Positions 42,053 through 52,695 of a DNA stretch of 64,000 nucleotides are shown here, piece after piece. The DNA comes from Pantoea rwandensis (GTDB lineage: Bacteria > Pseudomonadota > Gammaproteobacteria > Enterobacterales > Enterobacteriaceae): contig NZ_MLFR01000004.1 of the NCBI RefSeq assembly GCF_002095475.1, positions 186,001 through 250,000 of the forward strand, written 5' to 3'. The number at the start of each line of letters is the position of its first letter. The first letter of the stretch is position 1. A program made the translations under genes and the position numbers. The notes under the pieces were generated by a model. It did no database searches, was not told where the DNA came from, and saw only the letters and a list, made by a program, of their open reading frames with translations.

Positions 42053-43369
42053 ATGGCTGACTATCGGGGCAGAAAAGTCGTCATCATCGGATTAGGCATT
42101 ACCGGCCTGTCCTGTGTTGATTTCTTCCTCACGCAGGGTGTAACGCCACGCGTGATGGATACCCGTGTGTCTCCGCCAGGCCTCGACAAGTTGCCTGAAG
42201 GGGTTGAGCGTTACGTTGGTGGCATTAACAGTGACTGGTTAATGGCGTCAGATTTGATCATTGCCAGCCCGGGTATCGCGCTAGCGCATCCGGCTCTGAG
42301 CGAAGCCGCTGATGCCGGTATTGAAATCGTCGGTGATATCGAACTTTTTTGCCGAGAAGCGCAAGCGCCGATAGTGGCGATTACCGGTTCCAACGGCAAA
42401 AGCACTGTCACTACGCTGGTGGGTGAGATGGCGCGTGCTGCGGGTTGGCAAGTCGGCGTCGGTGGCAACATCGGTTTACCGGCGCTGACCCTGCTGAAAT
42501 CCCCGGCACAGCTGTATGTGCTGGAGCTCTCCAGCTTCCAGTTAGAAACGACTTACAGTCTGAAAGCGGCTGCGGCAACCCTTCTCAATGTGACTGAAGA
42601 TCATATGGATCGCTATCCGTTGGGTATGCAGCAATACCGTGCCGCCAAATTGCGCATTTATGAAAATGCCAGCATTTGCGTGGTGAATGCTGATGATGGC
42701 ATGACCATGCCAGTGCGCGGCGTTGATGCACGTTGTGTCAGCTTTGGCATTAATCTCGGTGACTATCATCTAACCCAGCAACAAGGCAGCACCTGGCTGC
42801 GTGCTCAGGGTGAGAAGGTATTGAACACCGATGAGATGACGTTGGTAGGGCAGCATAACTTCACCAACGCATTAGCAGCGCTTGCCTTGGCCGATGCGGT
42901 GCAGATCCCTCGCGCTTCCAGTTTGAAAGCCCTGACCACCTTTACCGGCTTGCCGCACCGTTTCCAACTGGTGCATGAAGCAAACGGAGTGCGTTGGATT
43001 AATGACTCCAAGGCCACCAATGTGGGCAGCACCGAAGCGGCACTGAATGGTTTGCAAGTAAAAGGGACGCTTTGGCTACTGCTGGGTGGCGATGGAAAGG
43101 CAGCGGATTTCAGTTCACTGGCGCCTTACCTGCAGGGCGATAGTGTACAGCTGTTCTGCTTTGGCCGTGATGGCGATGCACTTGCCGCGCTGCGCCCGGA
43201 AATCGCGACACGTACGGAGACGATGCAGCAAGCCATGGCCTTGATTGCGCCACAGGTCAAAGCCGGCGATATGGTTCTGCTGTCGCCAGCCTGCGCCAGC
43301 CTCGATCAGTTCCGTAATTTTGAACAGCGCGGCGATCAGTTCGCGCAATTGGCGAAGGAGTTGAGCTGA
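42053..43369 (+). CDS. murD: UDP-MurNAc-L-alanine:D-glutamate ligase
   Basis: 438 residues, as in E. coli. It adds D-glutamate to UDP-MurNAc-L-Ala in the cytoplasm. N-terminal Rossmann motif [13 protein letters not shown]-loop [34 protein letters not shown] and [15 protein letters not shown] mark the three Mur-ligase domains in order. The ftsW ATG overlaps the stop (TGATG). Confidence 0.98.
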   Translation: MADYRGRKVVIIGLGITGLSCVDFFLTQGVTPRVMDTRVSPPGLDKLPEGVERYVGGINSDWLMASDLIIASPGIALAHPALSEAADAGIEIVGDIELFCREAQAPIVAITGSNGKSTVTTLVGEMARAAGWQVGVGGNIGLPALTLLKSPAQLYVLELSSFQLETTYSLKAAAATLLNVTEDHMDRYPLGMQQYRAAKLRIYENASICVVNADDGMTMPVRGVDARCVSFGINLGDYHLTQQQGSTWLRAQGEKVLNTDEMTLVGQHNFTNALAALALADAVQIPRASSLKALTTFTGLPHRFQLVHEANGVRWINDSKATNVGSTEAALNGLQVKGTLWLLLGGDGKAADFSSLAPYLQGDSVQLFCFGRDGDALAALRPEIATRTETMQQAMALIAPQVKAGDMVLLSPACASLDQFRNFEQRGDQFAQLAKELS

Positions 43370-44583
43370 TGCGCATTCCTGGAGCCAGTATTGCCAGCTT
43401 CCTCTCGGTTCGCTTACGCGGTTGGGTGATGGGTGGACGAGAGAATGATGATGCGCCAGTGGTGCTGTACGACCGTACACTGCTGTGGTTGACCTTGGGC
43501 CTGGCGATCATTGGTTTCGTGATGGTGACCTCGGCGTCGATGCCGGTGGGCCAGCGTCTAAACGAAGATCCTTTCTACTTCGCCAAACGTGACGCGTTTT
43601 ATATCGCGCTCGCATTGGGGATGGCGATGGTGACACTGCGTGTGCCGATGGATTTCTGGCAGCGCTACAGCAACGTGATGTTGATGGCCACCGTCGCCAT
43701 GCTGCTGATCGTATTAGTGGTGGGTAGCTCAGTTAACGGTGCATCACGTTGGATTGCTCTCGGTCCACTGCGTATTCAGCCCGCGGAATTATCGAAGTTG
43801 TCGCTCTTCTGCTACCTCGCCAGTTACCTGGTGCGCAAAGTGGAAGAGGTACGCAACAACTTCTGGGGCTTCTGTAAGCCGATGGGCGTGATGGTGGTGC
43901 TGGCGGTTCTGCTGCTGGCGCAGCCTGACCTCGGTACCGTGGTGGTGTTGTTCGTTACCACGCTGGCGATGCTGTTCCTCGCGGGTGCCAAGATGTGGCA
44001 GTTCCTGGCGATCATCGGCTCCGGAATTTTCGCGGTGGTGCTGCTGATTATCGCAGAACCTTATCGTATGCGCCGTGTGACCTCCTTCTGGAATCCATGG
44101 GAAGATCCCTTCGGCAGTGGTTATCAGCTCACACAGTCACTGATGGCGTTTGGCCGTGGTGAGTTCTGGGGGCAAGGCTTAGGTAACTCGGTACAGAAAC
44201 TGGAGTACCTGCCGGAAGCGCATACTGACTTTATCTTCTCCATCATTGGTGAAGAGTTGGGTTATGTCGGTGTGGTTTTAGCGCTGTTGATGGTATTCTT
44301 CGTCGCTTTTCGCGCGATGTCGATCGGTCGCCGTGCTCTGGAGATCGATCAGCGCTTCTCAGGCTTCCTCGCTTGCTCAATTGGCGTGTGGTTTAGCTTC
44401 CAGGCGCTGGTTAACGTCGGTGCGGCTGCAGGTATGTTGCCGACCAAAGGTCTGACATTGCCACTGATCAGTTACGGTGGTTCGAGTCTGATCATCATGT
44501 CGACCGCCATCGTGTTTTTATTGCGCATAGATTATGAAACGCGTCTGGCTAAAGCGCAGGCGTTTACCCGAGGTGCTCGATGA
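43369..44583 (+). CDS. ftsW: Septal peptidoglycan glycosyltransferase FtsW
   Basis: 404 residues (E. coli 414, mostly a longer N-terminus). A SEDS-family membrane glycosyltransferase that polymerises lipid II at the septum with FtsI. About ten hydrophobic segments; conserved SEDS parts are [31 protein letters not shown] with the catalytic-loop aspartate, [17 protein letters not shown] and [13 protein letters not shown]. It lies between murD and murG with one- and four-base overlaps. Confidence 0.98.
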   Translation: MRIPGASIASFLSVRLRGWVMGGRENDDAPVVLYDRTLLWLTLGLAIIGFVMVTSASMPVGQRLNEDPFYFAKRDAFYIALALGMAMVTLRVPMDFWQRYSNVMLMATVAMLLIVLVVGSSVNGASRWIALGPLRIQPAELSKLSLFCYLASYLVRKVEEVRNNFWGFCKPMGVMVVLAVLLLAQPDLGTVVVLFVTTLAMLFLAGAKMWQFLAIIGSGIFAVVLLIIAEPYRMRRVTSFWNPWEDPFGSGYQLTQSLMAFGRGEFWGQGLGNSVQKLEYLPEAHTDFIFSIIGEELGYVGVVLALLMVFFVAFRAMSIGRRALEIDQRFSGFLACSIGVWFSFQALVNVGAAAGMLPTKGLTLPLISYGGSSLIIMSTAIVFLLRIDYETRLAKAQAFTRGAR

Positions 44584-45638
44584 GTAGCAAGCGTCTGATG
44601 GTCATGGCAGGCGGCACCGGTGGGCACGTGTTCCCGGGCTTAGCCGTTGCCCATCATCTGATCGAACAAGGCTGGCAAGTGCGCTGGTTGGGAACGGCAG
44701 ATCGCATGGAAGCGGATTTGGTGCCTAAGCATGGCATTGAGATCGAGTTTATCCGCATTAGCGGTTTACGCGGGAAAGGGATCAAAGCGCTGCTGCTGTC
44801 GCCGGTTCGAATTTTCAATGCATGGCGCCAAGCGCGTCGCATTATGAAAAGCTGGCAACCGGATGTGGTGCTCGGTATGGGTGGATACGTTTCCGGTCCG
44901 GGTGGTTTAGCGGCATGGAGTTGCGGGATTCCGGTGGTGCTGCACGAACAAAACGGCATTGCCGGGCTGACCAATAAATGGCTGGCGAAAATCGCCACCA
45001 AAGTAATGCAGGCATTCCCTGGTGCGTTTCCTACCGCCGATGTCGTGGGTAACCCAGTGCGCACTGATGTGTTGGCTCTGCCGTTACCCGCAGTTCGTTT
45101 GAGCGGACGCACAGGCCCGATTCGAGTGCTGGTGGTTGGCGGAAGCCAGGGTGCACGCGTCTTGAATCAGACTTTGCCACAGGTAGCTGCGGAATTAGGT
45201 GATGCGATTACGCTCTGGCATCAGACCGGTAAAGGTGCCTTAGAACAGGTGCAGCAGGCTTATCGTGATGCCGGGCAGCCGCAGCACAAAGTTACCGAGT
45301 TCATCGATGACATGGCAGAAGCCTACGCATGGGCCGATGTGGTGGTGTGTCGCTCGGGCGCTTTGACGGTGAGCGAAGTGGCCGCCGCAGGTTTACCGGC
45401 GATTTTCGTGCCTTTCCAGCACAAAGATCGTCAGCAGTACTGGAATGCGTTGCCGCTTGAAAAAGCAGGCGCAGCCAAAATTTTTGAGCAGCCGCAATTT
45501 ACCGCAACTGCGGTAGCGGACACGTTGCGCCATTGGGATCGCCCCACACTGTTGGCGATGGCTGAAAAAGCCCGCCAGGTAGCGATTCCTGATGCCACCG
45601 ATAGGGTTGCGCAGGAAGTGGCGCGCGTCGCGAAATAA
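44580..45638 (+). CDS. murG: UDP-GlcNAc:lipid I N-acetylglucosaminyltransferase
   Basis: 352 residues (E. coli 355). A peripheral GT-B enzyme on the inner face of the membrane that converts lipid I into lipid II. The N-terminal lipid-facing glycine loops are [14 protein letters not shown] (about 11-24) and [11 protein letters not shown]. The third loop [11 protein letters not shown] and the UDP-sugar-binding [23 protein letters not shown] segment (named by CRSGALT and IFVPF) lie in the C-terminal half. Seventy-one bases with a small hairpin separate it from murC, the widest gap in the mur part of the cluster. Confidence 0.98.
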   Translation: MSSKRLMVMAGGTGGHVFPGLAVAHHLIEQGWQVRWLGTADRMEADLVPKHGIEIEFIRISGLRGKGIKALLLSPVRIFNAWRQARRIMKSWQPDVVLGMGGYVSGPGGLAAWSCGIPVVLHEQNGIAGLTNKWLAKIATKVMQAFPGAFPTADVVGNPVRTDVLALPLPAVRLSGRTGPIRVLVVGGSQGARVLNQTLPQVAAELGDAITLWHQTGKGALEQVQQAYRDAGQPQHKVTEFIDDMAEAYAWADVVVCRSGALTVSEVAAAGLPAIFVPFQHKDRQQYWNALPLEKAGAAKIFEQPQFTATAVADTLRHWDRPTLLAMAEKARQVAIPDATDRVAQEVARVAK

Positions 45639-45709
45639 ATGAATAGGTCGGTGTGACTGGCCCGTACCTGAATGCAGGTACAAACGGAATAAACAGGTAA
45701 TTGAGACAG

Positions 45710-47185
45710 ATGAATACACAACAATTGGCAAAACTGCGTTCCATTGTGCCCGAGATGCGTCGCGTCCGGCACATTCACTTTGTCGGCATCGGCGGTGCTG
45801 GCATGGGCGGTATTGCCGAAGTGTTGGCGAACGAAGGGTATCACATTAGCGGTTCCGACCTAGCGCCTAACCCGGTGACTCAGCATCTGGCTTCATTGGG
45901 TGCGACCATTTATTTCAACCATCGTCCGGAAAACGTGACAGATGCGAGTGTAGTGGTGGTCTCTACTGCCGTTGCGCAGGACAACCCCGAACTGGTTGCC
46001 GCGCGTGAACAGCGTATCCCGGTGATTCGCCGTGCAGAGATGCTGGCTGAATTGATGCGTTTCCGTCACGGCATTGCGATTGCGGGCACGCACGGTAAAA
46101 CCACAACCACGGCGATGGTGACCAGTATTTATGCTGAGGGTGGATTAGATCCTACCTTCGTCAACGGTGGATTGGTGAAAGCGGCGGGCACACATGCGCG
46201 TTTGGGCACCAGCCGCTACTTGATTGCGGAAGCGGATGAGAGTGATGCTTCTTTCCTGCATCTGCAGCCGATGGTGGCAATTGTCACCAATATCGAAGCG
46301 GATCATATGGACACTTATCAGGGCGACTTTGAAAACCTGAAACAGACGTTCATCAACTTCCTGCATAACCTGCCGTTCTACGGACGTGCAGTGATGTGTG
46401 TTGATGATGTCGTCATTCGTGACCTGATTCCGCGCGTAGGCCGCCAGGTGACCACTTACGGCTTCAGCGATGATGCGGATGTACGTATTGAGAATTATGA
46501 GCAGCGTGGCGCGCAAGGGCACTTCACGCTGATTCGCCAGGATAAGCCGGTACTGAAAGTGACCTTGAATGCGCCAGGTCGCCATAATGCGTTGAACGCA
46601 GCGGCCGCTGTGGCGGTTGCCAGCGAAGAAGGCATTGAAGACAACGCGATTCTGGCTGCACTGGAGAGTTTCCAAGGCACCGGTCGACGCTTTGACGTGC
46701 TGGGTGAATTTGATACGGCTGCCGTTAACGGCAACCCTGGCAGCGCGATGTTGGTCGATGATTACGGCCATCACCCAACTGAAGTGGATGTCACAATCAA
46801 AGCTGCGCGTGCGGGCTGGCCAGACAAAAAGCTGGTGATGGTGTTCCAGCCACATCGTTACACGCGTACACGTGACCTGTTTGATGACTTCGCGAATGTG
46901 CTGTCACAGGTGGATGTGCTGCTGATGCTGGATGTGTATCCGGCGGGTGAAGCGGCGATTCCAGGTGCGGATAGCCGCTCGTTGTGCCGTGCGATTCGTA
47001 GCCGTGGCAAGGTGGATCCGATTTTGGTGTCTGAGCACGACGCGCTGCCAGAAGCCCTGGCACCGCTGCTCTCGGGTGACGATCTGGTTATTGTCCAGGG
47101 CGCCGGTAATATCGGCAAAATTGCGCGCAAACTCGCTGAAAATGAATTGCAGCCTACTGCAAAACCGGAGGCGCGTCATGGCTGA
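45710..47185 (+). CDS. murC: UDP-N-acetylmuramate:L-alanine ligase
   Basis: 491 residues, as in E. coli. It adds L-alanine, the first stem-peptide residue, to UDP-MurNAc. [17 protein letters not shown] (Rossmann), P-loop [12 protein letters not shown] (about 125-136), [29 protein letters not shown] and [10 protein letters not shown] are conserved. The start at 45710 ([14 protein letters not shown]) matches the family; TTG three codons earlier is rejected. It overlaps ddlB by 8 bases. Confidence 0.98.
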   Translation: MNTQQLAKLRSIVPEMRRVRHIHFVGIGGAGMGGIAEVLANEGYHISGSDLAPNPVTQHLASLGATIYFNHRPENVTDASVVVVSTAVAQDNPELVAAREQRIPVIRRAEMLAELMRFRHGIAIAGTHGKTTTTAMVTSIYAEGGLDPTFVNGGLVKAAGTHARLGTSRYLIAEADESDASFLHLQPMVAIVTNIEADHMDTYQGDFENLKQTFINFLHNLPFYGRAVMCVDDVVIRDLIPRVGRQVTTYGFSDDADVRIENYEQRGAQGHFTLIRQDKPVLKVTLNAPGRHNALNAAAAVAVASEEGIEDNAILAALESFQGTGRRFDVLGEFDTAAVNGNPGSAMLVDDYGHHPTEVDVTIKAARAGWPDKKLVMVFQPHRYTRTRDLFDDFANVLSQVDVLLMLDVYPAGEAAIPGADSRSLCRAIRSRGKVDPILVSEHDALPEALAPLLSGDDLVIVQGAGNIGKIARKLAENELQPTAKPEARHG

Positions 47186-48097
47186 GAAAGTCGCTGTCCT
47201 GATGGGCGGAACTTCAGCAGAGCGTGACGTCTCGCTCAATTCGGGCAGTGCCGTTTTGGCGGGGCTGCGCGAAATGGGCATTGATGCTCATGGCGTTGAT
47301 ACTCGTGATGTTTCAGTTCTGGATCTGAAAAAGCAGGGCTTTGCCAAAGCGTTCATCGCCTTGCATGGTCGTGGTGGTGAAGACGGTACGCTGCAAGCGG
47401 TACTGGAGTTTTTACAAGTGCCTTACACCGGCAGTGGCGTGATGGCTTCCGCCATTACCATGGATAAGCTACGCACGAAATTGCTGTGGCAGGGCAGGGG
47501 ATTGCCCTCCGGAAAATTTGTGTGGTTGACGCGCCAGCAACATGAGCTAGGTTTGGATGCGGCAACACAGGCGGCTATCGCTGCACTGGGTTTGCCGTTG
47601 TTCGTTAAGCCGAGCTGTGAAGGGTCAAGCGTAGGCATTAGCCGCGTTAACAGCATTGAGGCCTTACCGGCGGCCTTGGAAGAGGCTTTCCGACACGATA
47701 ATGACGTGTTGATCGAGCTTTTCTGAGCGGTTCAGAATACACCGTGGGCATCCTGGGCGATGAAATTCTGCCATCGATCAGAATTAAAACCGCCAGTGAG
47801 TTCTATGACTATGAAGCTAAATACATTTCTGACGATACTGAATACTTCTGCCCGAGTGGTTTGAGTACGGAGCAGGAAGCAGAATTGCAGACATTGGTGT
47901 TAGCAGCATGGCGTGCATTGGGGTGCAGCGGTTGGGGTCGCGTGGATGTGATGACCGACGGTGACGGGAACTTCCAACTGCTGGAAGTGAATACCTCGCC
48001 GGGCATGACCAGCCACAGTTTGGTGCCGATGGCGGCCAAGCAGGCGGGATACAGTTTCCCGCAGCTGGTGGCGCGTATTATGGAGCTGGCTGACTGA
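47178..48097 (+). pseudogene. ddlB: D-alanine:D-alanine ligase B, frameshifted in this sequence
   Basis: DdlB makes the D-Ala-D-Ala used by MurF. The first part ([20 protein letters not shown] to VLIEL) stops at 47726. The rest, [20 protein letters not shown] to VARIMELAD, continues in another frame to 48097. Joining them needs one added base: T4 at 47719-47722 would read GAG CTT TTT CTG AGC if it were T5. Corrected, the protein has about 306 residues like E. coli, and the ATP-grasp motifs [18 protein letters not shown] and [14 protein letters not shown] are all present. Nothing else is decayed, so the change is very recent or a sequencing error; a ddlA gene elsewhere could cover a true loss. 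Confidence 0.9.
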
Positions 48098-48098
48098 T

Positions 48099-48938
48099 AT
48101 GTCTCAGGCGGCGATACGTGTACGAAATCGCGAACCCCAGGAGCGTACGCGCACCGGGCGTAGCAACGGTGCTCGACTGTTTGGCATCGTGTTCCTACTG
48201 ATAGTGTTAGGCATCATGGCGGCTGGCGGCCTTGTGGTGTTGAAGTGGATGAATGATGCCTCGCGCCTGCCGTTATCAAAACTGGTAGTGACAGGTGAAA
48301 CGCATTACACCACGCATGATGATATTCGCCAGGCCATATTGTCGCTCGGTGCGCCAGGGACCTTCATGTCGCAGAACGTGGATGTCATCCAGCAGCAGAT
48401 TGAGCGTTTGCCTTGGATAAAACAGGTCAGTGTGCGTAAGCAGTGGCCTGATGAGCTGAAGATTAACCTGGTGGAGTACGTTCCAGTGGCACGCTGGAAT
48501 GACTCGCACATGGTGGACGCCGATGGCGTCTCCTTCAGCGTTCCGGCCAGCCACATCGGTAAAGAAACGTTGCCGATGTTGTATGGCCCGGAAGGCAGTG
48601 AAACAGAGGTGCTGGCCGGTTATCACACCATGCGTGATGTGCTCCAGGCCAGCAAGTTTACCCTGAAGGTCGCGTCGATGACGGCGCGGCGCTCATGGCA
48701 ACTGGTGACCAGTGATGATGTGCGTATCGAACTGGGACGCAGCGATACCATGAAGCGTCTGAACCGTTTTATTGAGCTTTATCCGGAGCTGCAACAGCAG
48801 GGCCAGAGTCAGAACAAGCGCGTCAGTTATGTCGATTTGCGCTACGACTCCGGCGCCGCAGTAGGTTGGGTTGCCGCACCGGTAGAGCCACAGGACAGTA
48901 ATCAGCAACAAAATCAGGCACAGGCTAAACCACAATGA
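48099..48938 (+). CDS. ftsQ: Cell division protein FtsQ
   Basis: 279 residues (E. coli 276). A bitopic protein that recruits FtsB and FtsL to the divisome. A basic cytoplasmic tail (about 1-26) leads to one transmembrane helix ([20 protein letters not shown], about 27-46), then a POTRA domain ([20 protein letters not shown] onward) and the beta domain. The last 20 residues are rich in Gln and Pro. The ATG follows the ddlB stop by one base, so translation is normally coupled to ddlB and could suffer if ddlB is truly broken. Confidence 0.98.
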   Translation: MSQAAIRVRNREPQERTRTGRSNGARLFGIVFLLIVLGIMAAGGLVVLKWMNDASRLPLSKLVVTGETHYTTHDDIRQAILSLGAPGTFMSQNVDVIQQQIERLPWIKQVSVRKQWPDELKINLVEYVPVARWNDSHMVDADGVSFSVPASHIGKETLPMLYGPEGSETEVLAGYHTMRDVLQASKFTLKVASMTARRSWQLVTSDDVRIELGRSDTMKRLNRFIELYPELQQQGQSQNKRVSYVDLRYDSGAAVGWVAAPVEPQDSNQQQNQAQAKPQ

Positions 48939-50191
48939 TCAAGGCAACGGACAGAAAACTGGTAGTAGGACTCGAAATTGGCACCGCGAAGGTGTCCGCC
49001 CTGGTTGGGGAAATTCTGCCGGATGGTATGGTCAATATTATTGGGGTGGGGAGTTGCCCGTCTCGCGGTATGGATAAAGGCGGCGTAAACGACCTTGAGT
49101 CGGTGGTGAAATGCGTTCAGCGCGCCATCGACCAAGCAGAATTGATGGCTGATTGTCAGATTTCGTCGGTTTACCTTGCTTTATCGGGCAAACATATCAG
49201 TTGTCAGAACGAAATCGGGATGGTTCCGATTTCGGAAGAGGAAGTCACTCAGGATGATGTAGAGAACGTGGTACATACGGCGAAATCCGTACGCGTACGC
49301 GATGAACATCGTATCCTGCATGTTATTCCTCAGGAATATGCCATCGATTATCAGGAAGGTATTAAGAATCCAGTGGGCCTTTCTGGCGTGCGTATGCAGG
49401 CAAAGGTGCACTTAATCACCTGTCACAACGACATGGCGAAAAATATTGTCAAAGCCGTTGAACGATGCGGCTTGAAAGTTGACCAACTGATTTTTGCCGG
49501 TTTGGCATCCAGTTTTTCTGTTCTGACTGAAGATGAACGTGAGCTGGGAGTCTGTGTTGTTGACATCGGTGGCGGTACAATGGATATCGCGGTTTACACT
49601 GGCGGCGCGTTGCGTCACACCAAAGTTATCCCTTATGCCGGGAATGTGGTGACCAGTGATATCGCCTATGCCTTTGGTACGCCGCCAACCGACGCGGAAG
49701 CGATCAAAGTTCGTCACGGTTGTGCATTGGGCTCGATTGTTGGCAAAGACGAAAACGTCGAAGTGCCAAGCGTGGGTGGACGCCCACCGCGCAGCCTGCA
49801 GCGTCAAACGTTGGCAGAAGTGATTGAGCCGCGTTATACCGAATTGCTGAATCTGGTGAATGACGAGATTCTGCAACTGCAAGAGCAACTGCGTCAGCAG
49901 GGCGTGAAGCATCATCTGGCGGCCGGTATCGTGCTGACAGGTGGGGCGGCGCAGATTGAAGGCTTGGCCGCTTGCGCACAACGTGTGTTCCACACACAGG
50001 TGCGAATTGGTCAGCCCCTTAACATCACTGGCCTGACGGATTATGCGCAGGAGCCGTACTACTCAACTGCAGTCGGTCTGCTGCATTACGGCAAAGAGTC
50101 ACACATGAACGGTGATGCAGAAACGGAAAAACGAGCTTCAGTGGGCAACTGGTTTAAACGTATCAATAGCTGGCTGAAGAAAGAGTTTTAA
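48935..50191 (+). CDS. ftsA: Cell division protein FtsA
   Basis: 418 residues (E. coli 420). An actin-like ATPase that tethers FtsZ to the membrane. The actin-fold phosphate loops are seen in [16 protein letters not shown] near the N-terminus and [13 protein letters not shown]; the adenosine motif is [12 protein letters not shown]. The C-terminal amphipathic helix [15 protein letters not shown] is the membrane anchor. It overlaps ftsQ by four bases; a 71-base spacer with a hairpin separates it from ftsZ. Confidence 0.98.
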   Translation: MIKATDRKLVVGLEIGTAKVSALVGEILPDGMVNIIGVGSCPSRGMDKGGVNDLESVVKCVQRAIDQAELMADCQISSVYLALSGKHISCQNEIGMVPISEEEVTQDDVENVVHTAKSVRVRDEHRILHVIPQEYAIDYQEGIKNPVGLSGVRMQAKVHLITCHNDMAKNIVKAVERCGLKVDQLIFAGLASSFSVLTEDERELGVCVVDIGGGTMDIAVYTGGALRHTKVIPYAGNVVTSDIAYAFGTPPTDAEAIKVRHGCALGSIVGKDENVEVPSVGGRPPRSLQRQTLAEVIEPRYTELLNLVNDEILQLQEQLRQQGVKHHLAAGIVLTGGAAQIEGLAACAQRVFHTQVRIGQPLNITGLTDYAQEPYYSTAVGLLHYGKESHMNGDAETEKRASVGNWFKRINSWLKKEF

Positions 50192-50202
50192 TTTTGAAAA
50201 AA

Positions 50203-50233
50203 GGAGATCATGCAGGCAATGTTTATGATCTCC
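50203..50233 (+). promoter_or_regulatory. Hairpin in the ftsA-ftsZ spacer
   Basis: GGAGATCAT (50203-50211) pairs perfectly with ATGATCTCC (50225-50233) across a 13-base loop. No T-run follows, so it is not a terminator. The right arm is directly followed by AGGCGACAGGCACA and the ftsZ Shine-Dalgarno CGGAGAG. The position fits an mRNA processing or stability element. Confidence 0.6.
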
Positions 50234-50262
50234 AGGCGACAGGCACATAACGGAGAGAAATC

Positions 50263-51417
50263 ATGTTTGAACCTATGGAATTAACCAATGACGCGGTGAT
50301 TAAAGTCATCGGCGTCGGCGGTGGCGGTGGCAACGCCGTAGAGCACATGGTACGCGAGCGTATCGAAGGTGTTGAATTCTTCGCTGTAAACACCGACGCA
50401 CAAGCGTTGCGTAAAACAGCGGTCGGCCAGACGATTCAGATCGGGACCGGTATCACTAAAGGTCTCGGTGCGGGTGCAAACCCGGAAGTCGGTCGTACCT
50501 CAGCGGAGGAAGATCGCGAAGCACTGCGTTCTGCGCTGGAAGGGGCAGACATGGTGTTTATTGCAGCAGGCATGGGCGGAGGTACCGGTACTGGTGCAGC
50601 ACCTGTCGTGGCTGAAGTGGCAAAAGACTTAGGTATCCTGACTGTTGCGGTGGTAACCAAGCCATTCAACTTCGAAGGCAAAAAGCGTATGGCTTTTGCT
50701 GAGCAGGGTATCGCAGAACTGTCTAAGCACGTTGATTCACTGATTACGATTCCAAACGACAAGCTGCTGAAAGTGCTGGGTCGCGGCATCTCACTGTTGG
50801 ATGCGTTTGGCGCAGCCAACGACGTGCTGAAAGGCGCAGTACAGGGTATCGCTGAGCTGATCACGCGCCCAGGTTTGATGAACGTTGACTTCGCGGACGT
50901 ACGCACCGTGATGTCAGAAATGGGTTACGCCATGATGGGTTCAGGCGTGGCGTGCGGTGAAGACCGTGCTGAAGAAGCCGCTGAAATGGCCATCTCCAGC
51001 CCACTGCTGGAAGATATCGACCTGTCAGGTGCGCGTGGCGTGCTGGTCAACATCACGGCGGGCTTTGACTTGCGTCTGGATGAATTCGAAACCGTGGGTA
51101 ACACCATCCGCGCCTTCGCTTCAGACAACGCGACTGTGGTGATCGGTACTTCTCTGGACCCAGAGATGAACGACGAACTGCGTGTAACCGTTGTTGCGAC
51201 CGGTATCGGTATGGACAAGCGTCCAGAAATCACCCTGGTGACCAATAAGCCGGCCACTCAGCCAGTGATGGACCATCGTTACCAGCAGCACGGTATGGCT
51301 CCACTGCCACAGGAACAAAAACCTGCGGCGAAAGTGGTCAATGACCAACCTGCTTCATCCAACAAAGAGCCAGATTACCTGGATATTCCAGCCTTCCTGC
51401 GTAAACAGGCAGACTAA
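50263..51417 (+). CDS. ftsZ: Cell division GTPase FtsZ
   Basis: 384 residues (E. coli 383). The bacterial tubulin that forms the cytokinetic ring. N-terminal [13 protein letters not shown], the tubulin signature [14 protein letters not shown] (about 104-117) and the T7 synergy loop [11 protein letters not shown] are intact. A variable linker (about 317-367) ends in the conserved tail [14 protein letters not shown], which binds FtsA and ZipA. CGGAGAG lies seven bases before the ATG. A modest hairpin follows that may end part of the transcripts. Confidence 0.99.
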   Translation: MFEPMELTNDAVIKVIGVGGGGGNAVEHMVRERIEGVEFFAVNTDAQALRKTAVGQTIQIGTGITKGLGAGANPEVGRTSAEEDREALRSALEGADMVFIAAGMGGGTGTGAAPVVAEVAKDLGILTVAVVTKPFNFEGKKRMAFAEQGIAELSKHVDSLITIPNDKLLKVLGRGISLLDAFGAANDVLKGAVQGIAELITRPGLMNVDFADVRTVMSEMGYAMMGSGVACGEDRAEEAAEMAISSPLLEDIDLSGARGVLVNITAGFDLRLDEFETVGNTIRAFASDNATVVIGTSLDPEMNDELRVTVVATGIGMDKRPEITLVTNKPATQPVMDHRYQQHGMAPLPQEQKPAAKVVNDQPASSNKEPDYLDIPAFLRKQAD

Positions 51418-51426
51418 GAATATCCC

Positions 51427-51449
51427 GAGAATTGGGATTCTCCGCTCTT
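51427..51449 (+). terminator. Weak terminator after ftsZ
   Basis: GAGAAT (51427-51432) pairs with ATTCTC (51437-51442) around TGGG; only CGCTCTTT follows, so read-through into lpxC is likely. It overlaps the -35 box proposed for lpxC. Confidence 0.4.
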
Positions 51450-51460
51450 TGTGCTAAAGT
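51432..51460 (+). promoter_or_regulatory. Probable lpxC promoter
   Basis: TTGGGA (51432-51437), a 17-base spacer and TAAAGT (51455-51460). Downstream, CCGCCGGTA (51469-51477) pairs with TACTGGCGG (51483-51491, one mismatch or G-U) to form a leader hairpin before the lpxC ATG. Confidence 0.5.
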
Positions 51461-51518
51461 GTTTGCCCGCCGGTAATTTATACTGGCGGTCGGATGGGTA
51501 ATATTGCGAGATAATGCG

Positions 51519-52436
51519 ATGATCAAACAAAGGACATTAAAACGTATTGTTCAGGCGACAGGTGTCGGTTTACATACCGGCAAGAAAGTCACGCTGACCT
51601 TACGCCCTGCGTCGGCTAATACCGGGGTCATCTATCGTCGCACTGACTTGAATCCACCGGTTGATTTCCCGGCTGATGCAAAATATGTGCGCGACACCAT
51701 GCTAAGTACTTGCCTGGTGAATGATGAAGGCGTGCGTATTTCGACGGTTGAACACCTGAATGCTGCATTGGCTGGTCTGGGTATCGACAACATAATTGTT
51801 GAAGTCGATGCGCCTGAAATTCCAATCATGGATGGCAGTGCTGCGCCTTTCGTCTATTTGCTGATGGATGCCGGTATCGAAGAGCTGAACAGTGCGAAGA
51901 AATTCGTACGCGTTAAGCAAACGGTGCGTGTTGAAGATGGCGATAAGTGGGCCGAGATTAAACCTTTCAACGGTTTTTCACTCGATTTTACTATCGACTT
52001 CAAGCATCCAGCGATTGACTCAAGCTCGCAACGTTACCAGCTAAACTTCTCGGCCGATGCGTTTGTACGCCATATCAGCCGTGCACGCACTTTTGGCTTT
52101 ATGCGTGAAATCGAATATCTGCAGTCTAAAGGCCTGTGCCTGGGCGGTAGTTTAGATTGTGCGATAGGCCTCGATGATTTCCGTGTATTGAATGAAGACG
52201 GTCTGCGCTTTGAAGATGAGTTCGTTCGTCACAAAATGTTGGACGCGATTGGCGACCTGTTCATGTGTGGTCACAACGTTATTGGCGCATTCACTGCGTT
52301 CAAATCGGGCCATGCGCTGAATAACAAGTTGCTGCAAGCGGTTCTGGCGAAGCAGGAAGCCTGGGAATGGGCAACCTTCGAAGATGAAGCTGAACTGCCA
52401 CTGGCATTCAAAGCACCAAATTTAGTGCTGGCGTAA
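51519..52436 (+). CDS. lpxC: UDP-3-O-acyl-N-acetylglucosamine deacetylase
   Basis: 305 residues, as in E. coli. A zinc enzyme that catalyses the committed step of lipid A synthesis and is tightly controlled by FtsH proteolysis. Zinc ligands are visible in VEHLNAAL (about His79) and [11 protein letters not shown] (about His238 and Asp242). The C-terminal tail ends [11 protein letters not shown] with the hydrophobic residues FtsH needs. The start [15 protein letters not shown] at 51519 is the family start. A long terminator hairpin follows. Confidence 0.99.
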   Translation: MIKQRTLKRIVQATGVGLHTGKKVTLTLRPASANTGVIYRRTDLNPPVDFPADAKYVRDTMLSTCLVNDEGVRISTVEHLNAALAGLGIDNIIVEVDAPEIPIMDGSAAPFVYLLMDAGIEELNSAKKFVRVKQTVRVEDGDKWAEIKPFNGFSLDFTIDFKHPAIDSSSQRYQLNFSADAFVRHISRARTFGFMREIEYLQSKGLCLGGSLDCAIGLDDFRVLNEDGLRFEDEFVRHKMLDAIGDLFMCGHNVIGAFTAFKSGHALNNKLLQAVLAKQEAWEWATFEDEAELPLAFKAPNLVLA

Positions 52437-52447
52437 GCCAGACAAAT

Positions 52448-52501
52448 AAACGGCAGGTCTCGCTGACACCCTCTCCGGTCAGTGAAGCCTGCCGTTTTTT
52501 T
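52448..52501 (+). terminator. Rho-independent terminator after lpxC
   Basis: AACGGCAGG (52449-52457) pairs perfectly with CCTGCCGTT (52488-52496); inside, CTGAC pairs with GTCAG. Eight T follow. It closes the dcw-lpxC transcripts before secM. Confidence 0.92.
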
Positions 52502-52612
52502 ATTCCTGTAATACCCGTCTCACTTCTCTGTCTCGACTGGCGAAAGCCTGTACAAAAAAACGTGAATTCTCCCGTAAGCCCTTTAATCACTGGTGTCGTT
52601 GCCTCACATAAG

Positions 52613-52621
52613 TGCTATTAT
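52613..52621 (+). promoter_or_regulatory. Extended -10 promoter element for secM-secA
   Basis: TGC-TATTAT forms an extended -10 box with no good -35. Its start site near 52628 would give a leader of about 70 bases to the GTG at 52696. Confidence 0.4.
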
Positions 52622-52695
52622 CTGGCGCTCGTATGAGCAGGACCGTAGATGGTTACGGTGGCTTCATCACTTATTTATTTAACTGTGGACAGGTT

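Noticed and set aside
46145-46855. 236-codon frame antisense to murC
   Set aside because: A shadow of the murC coding frame; no start signal and no protein features.
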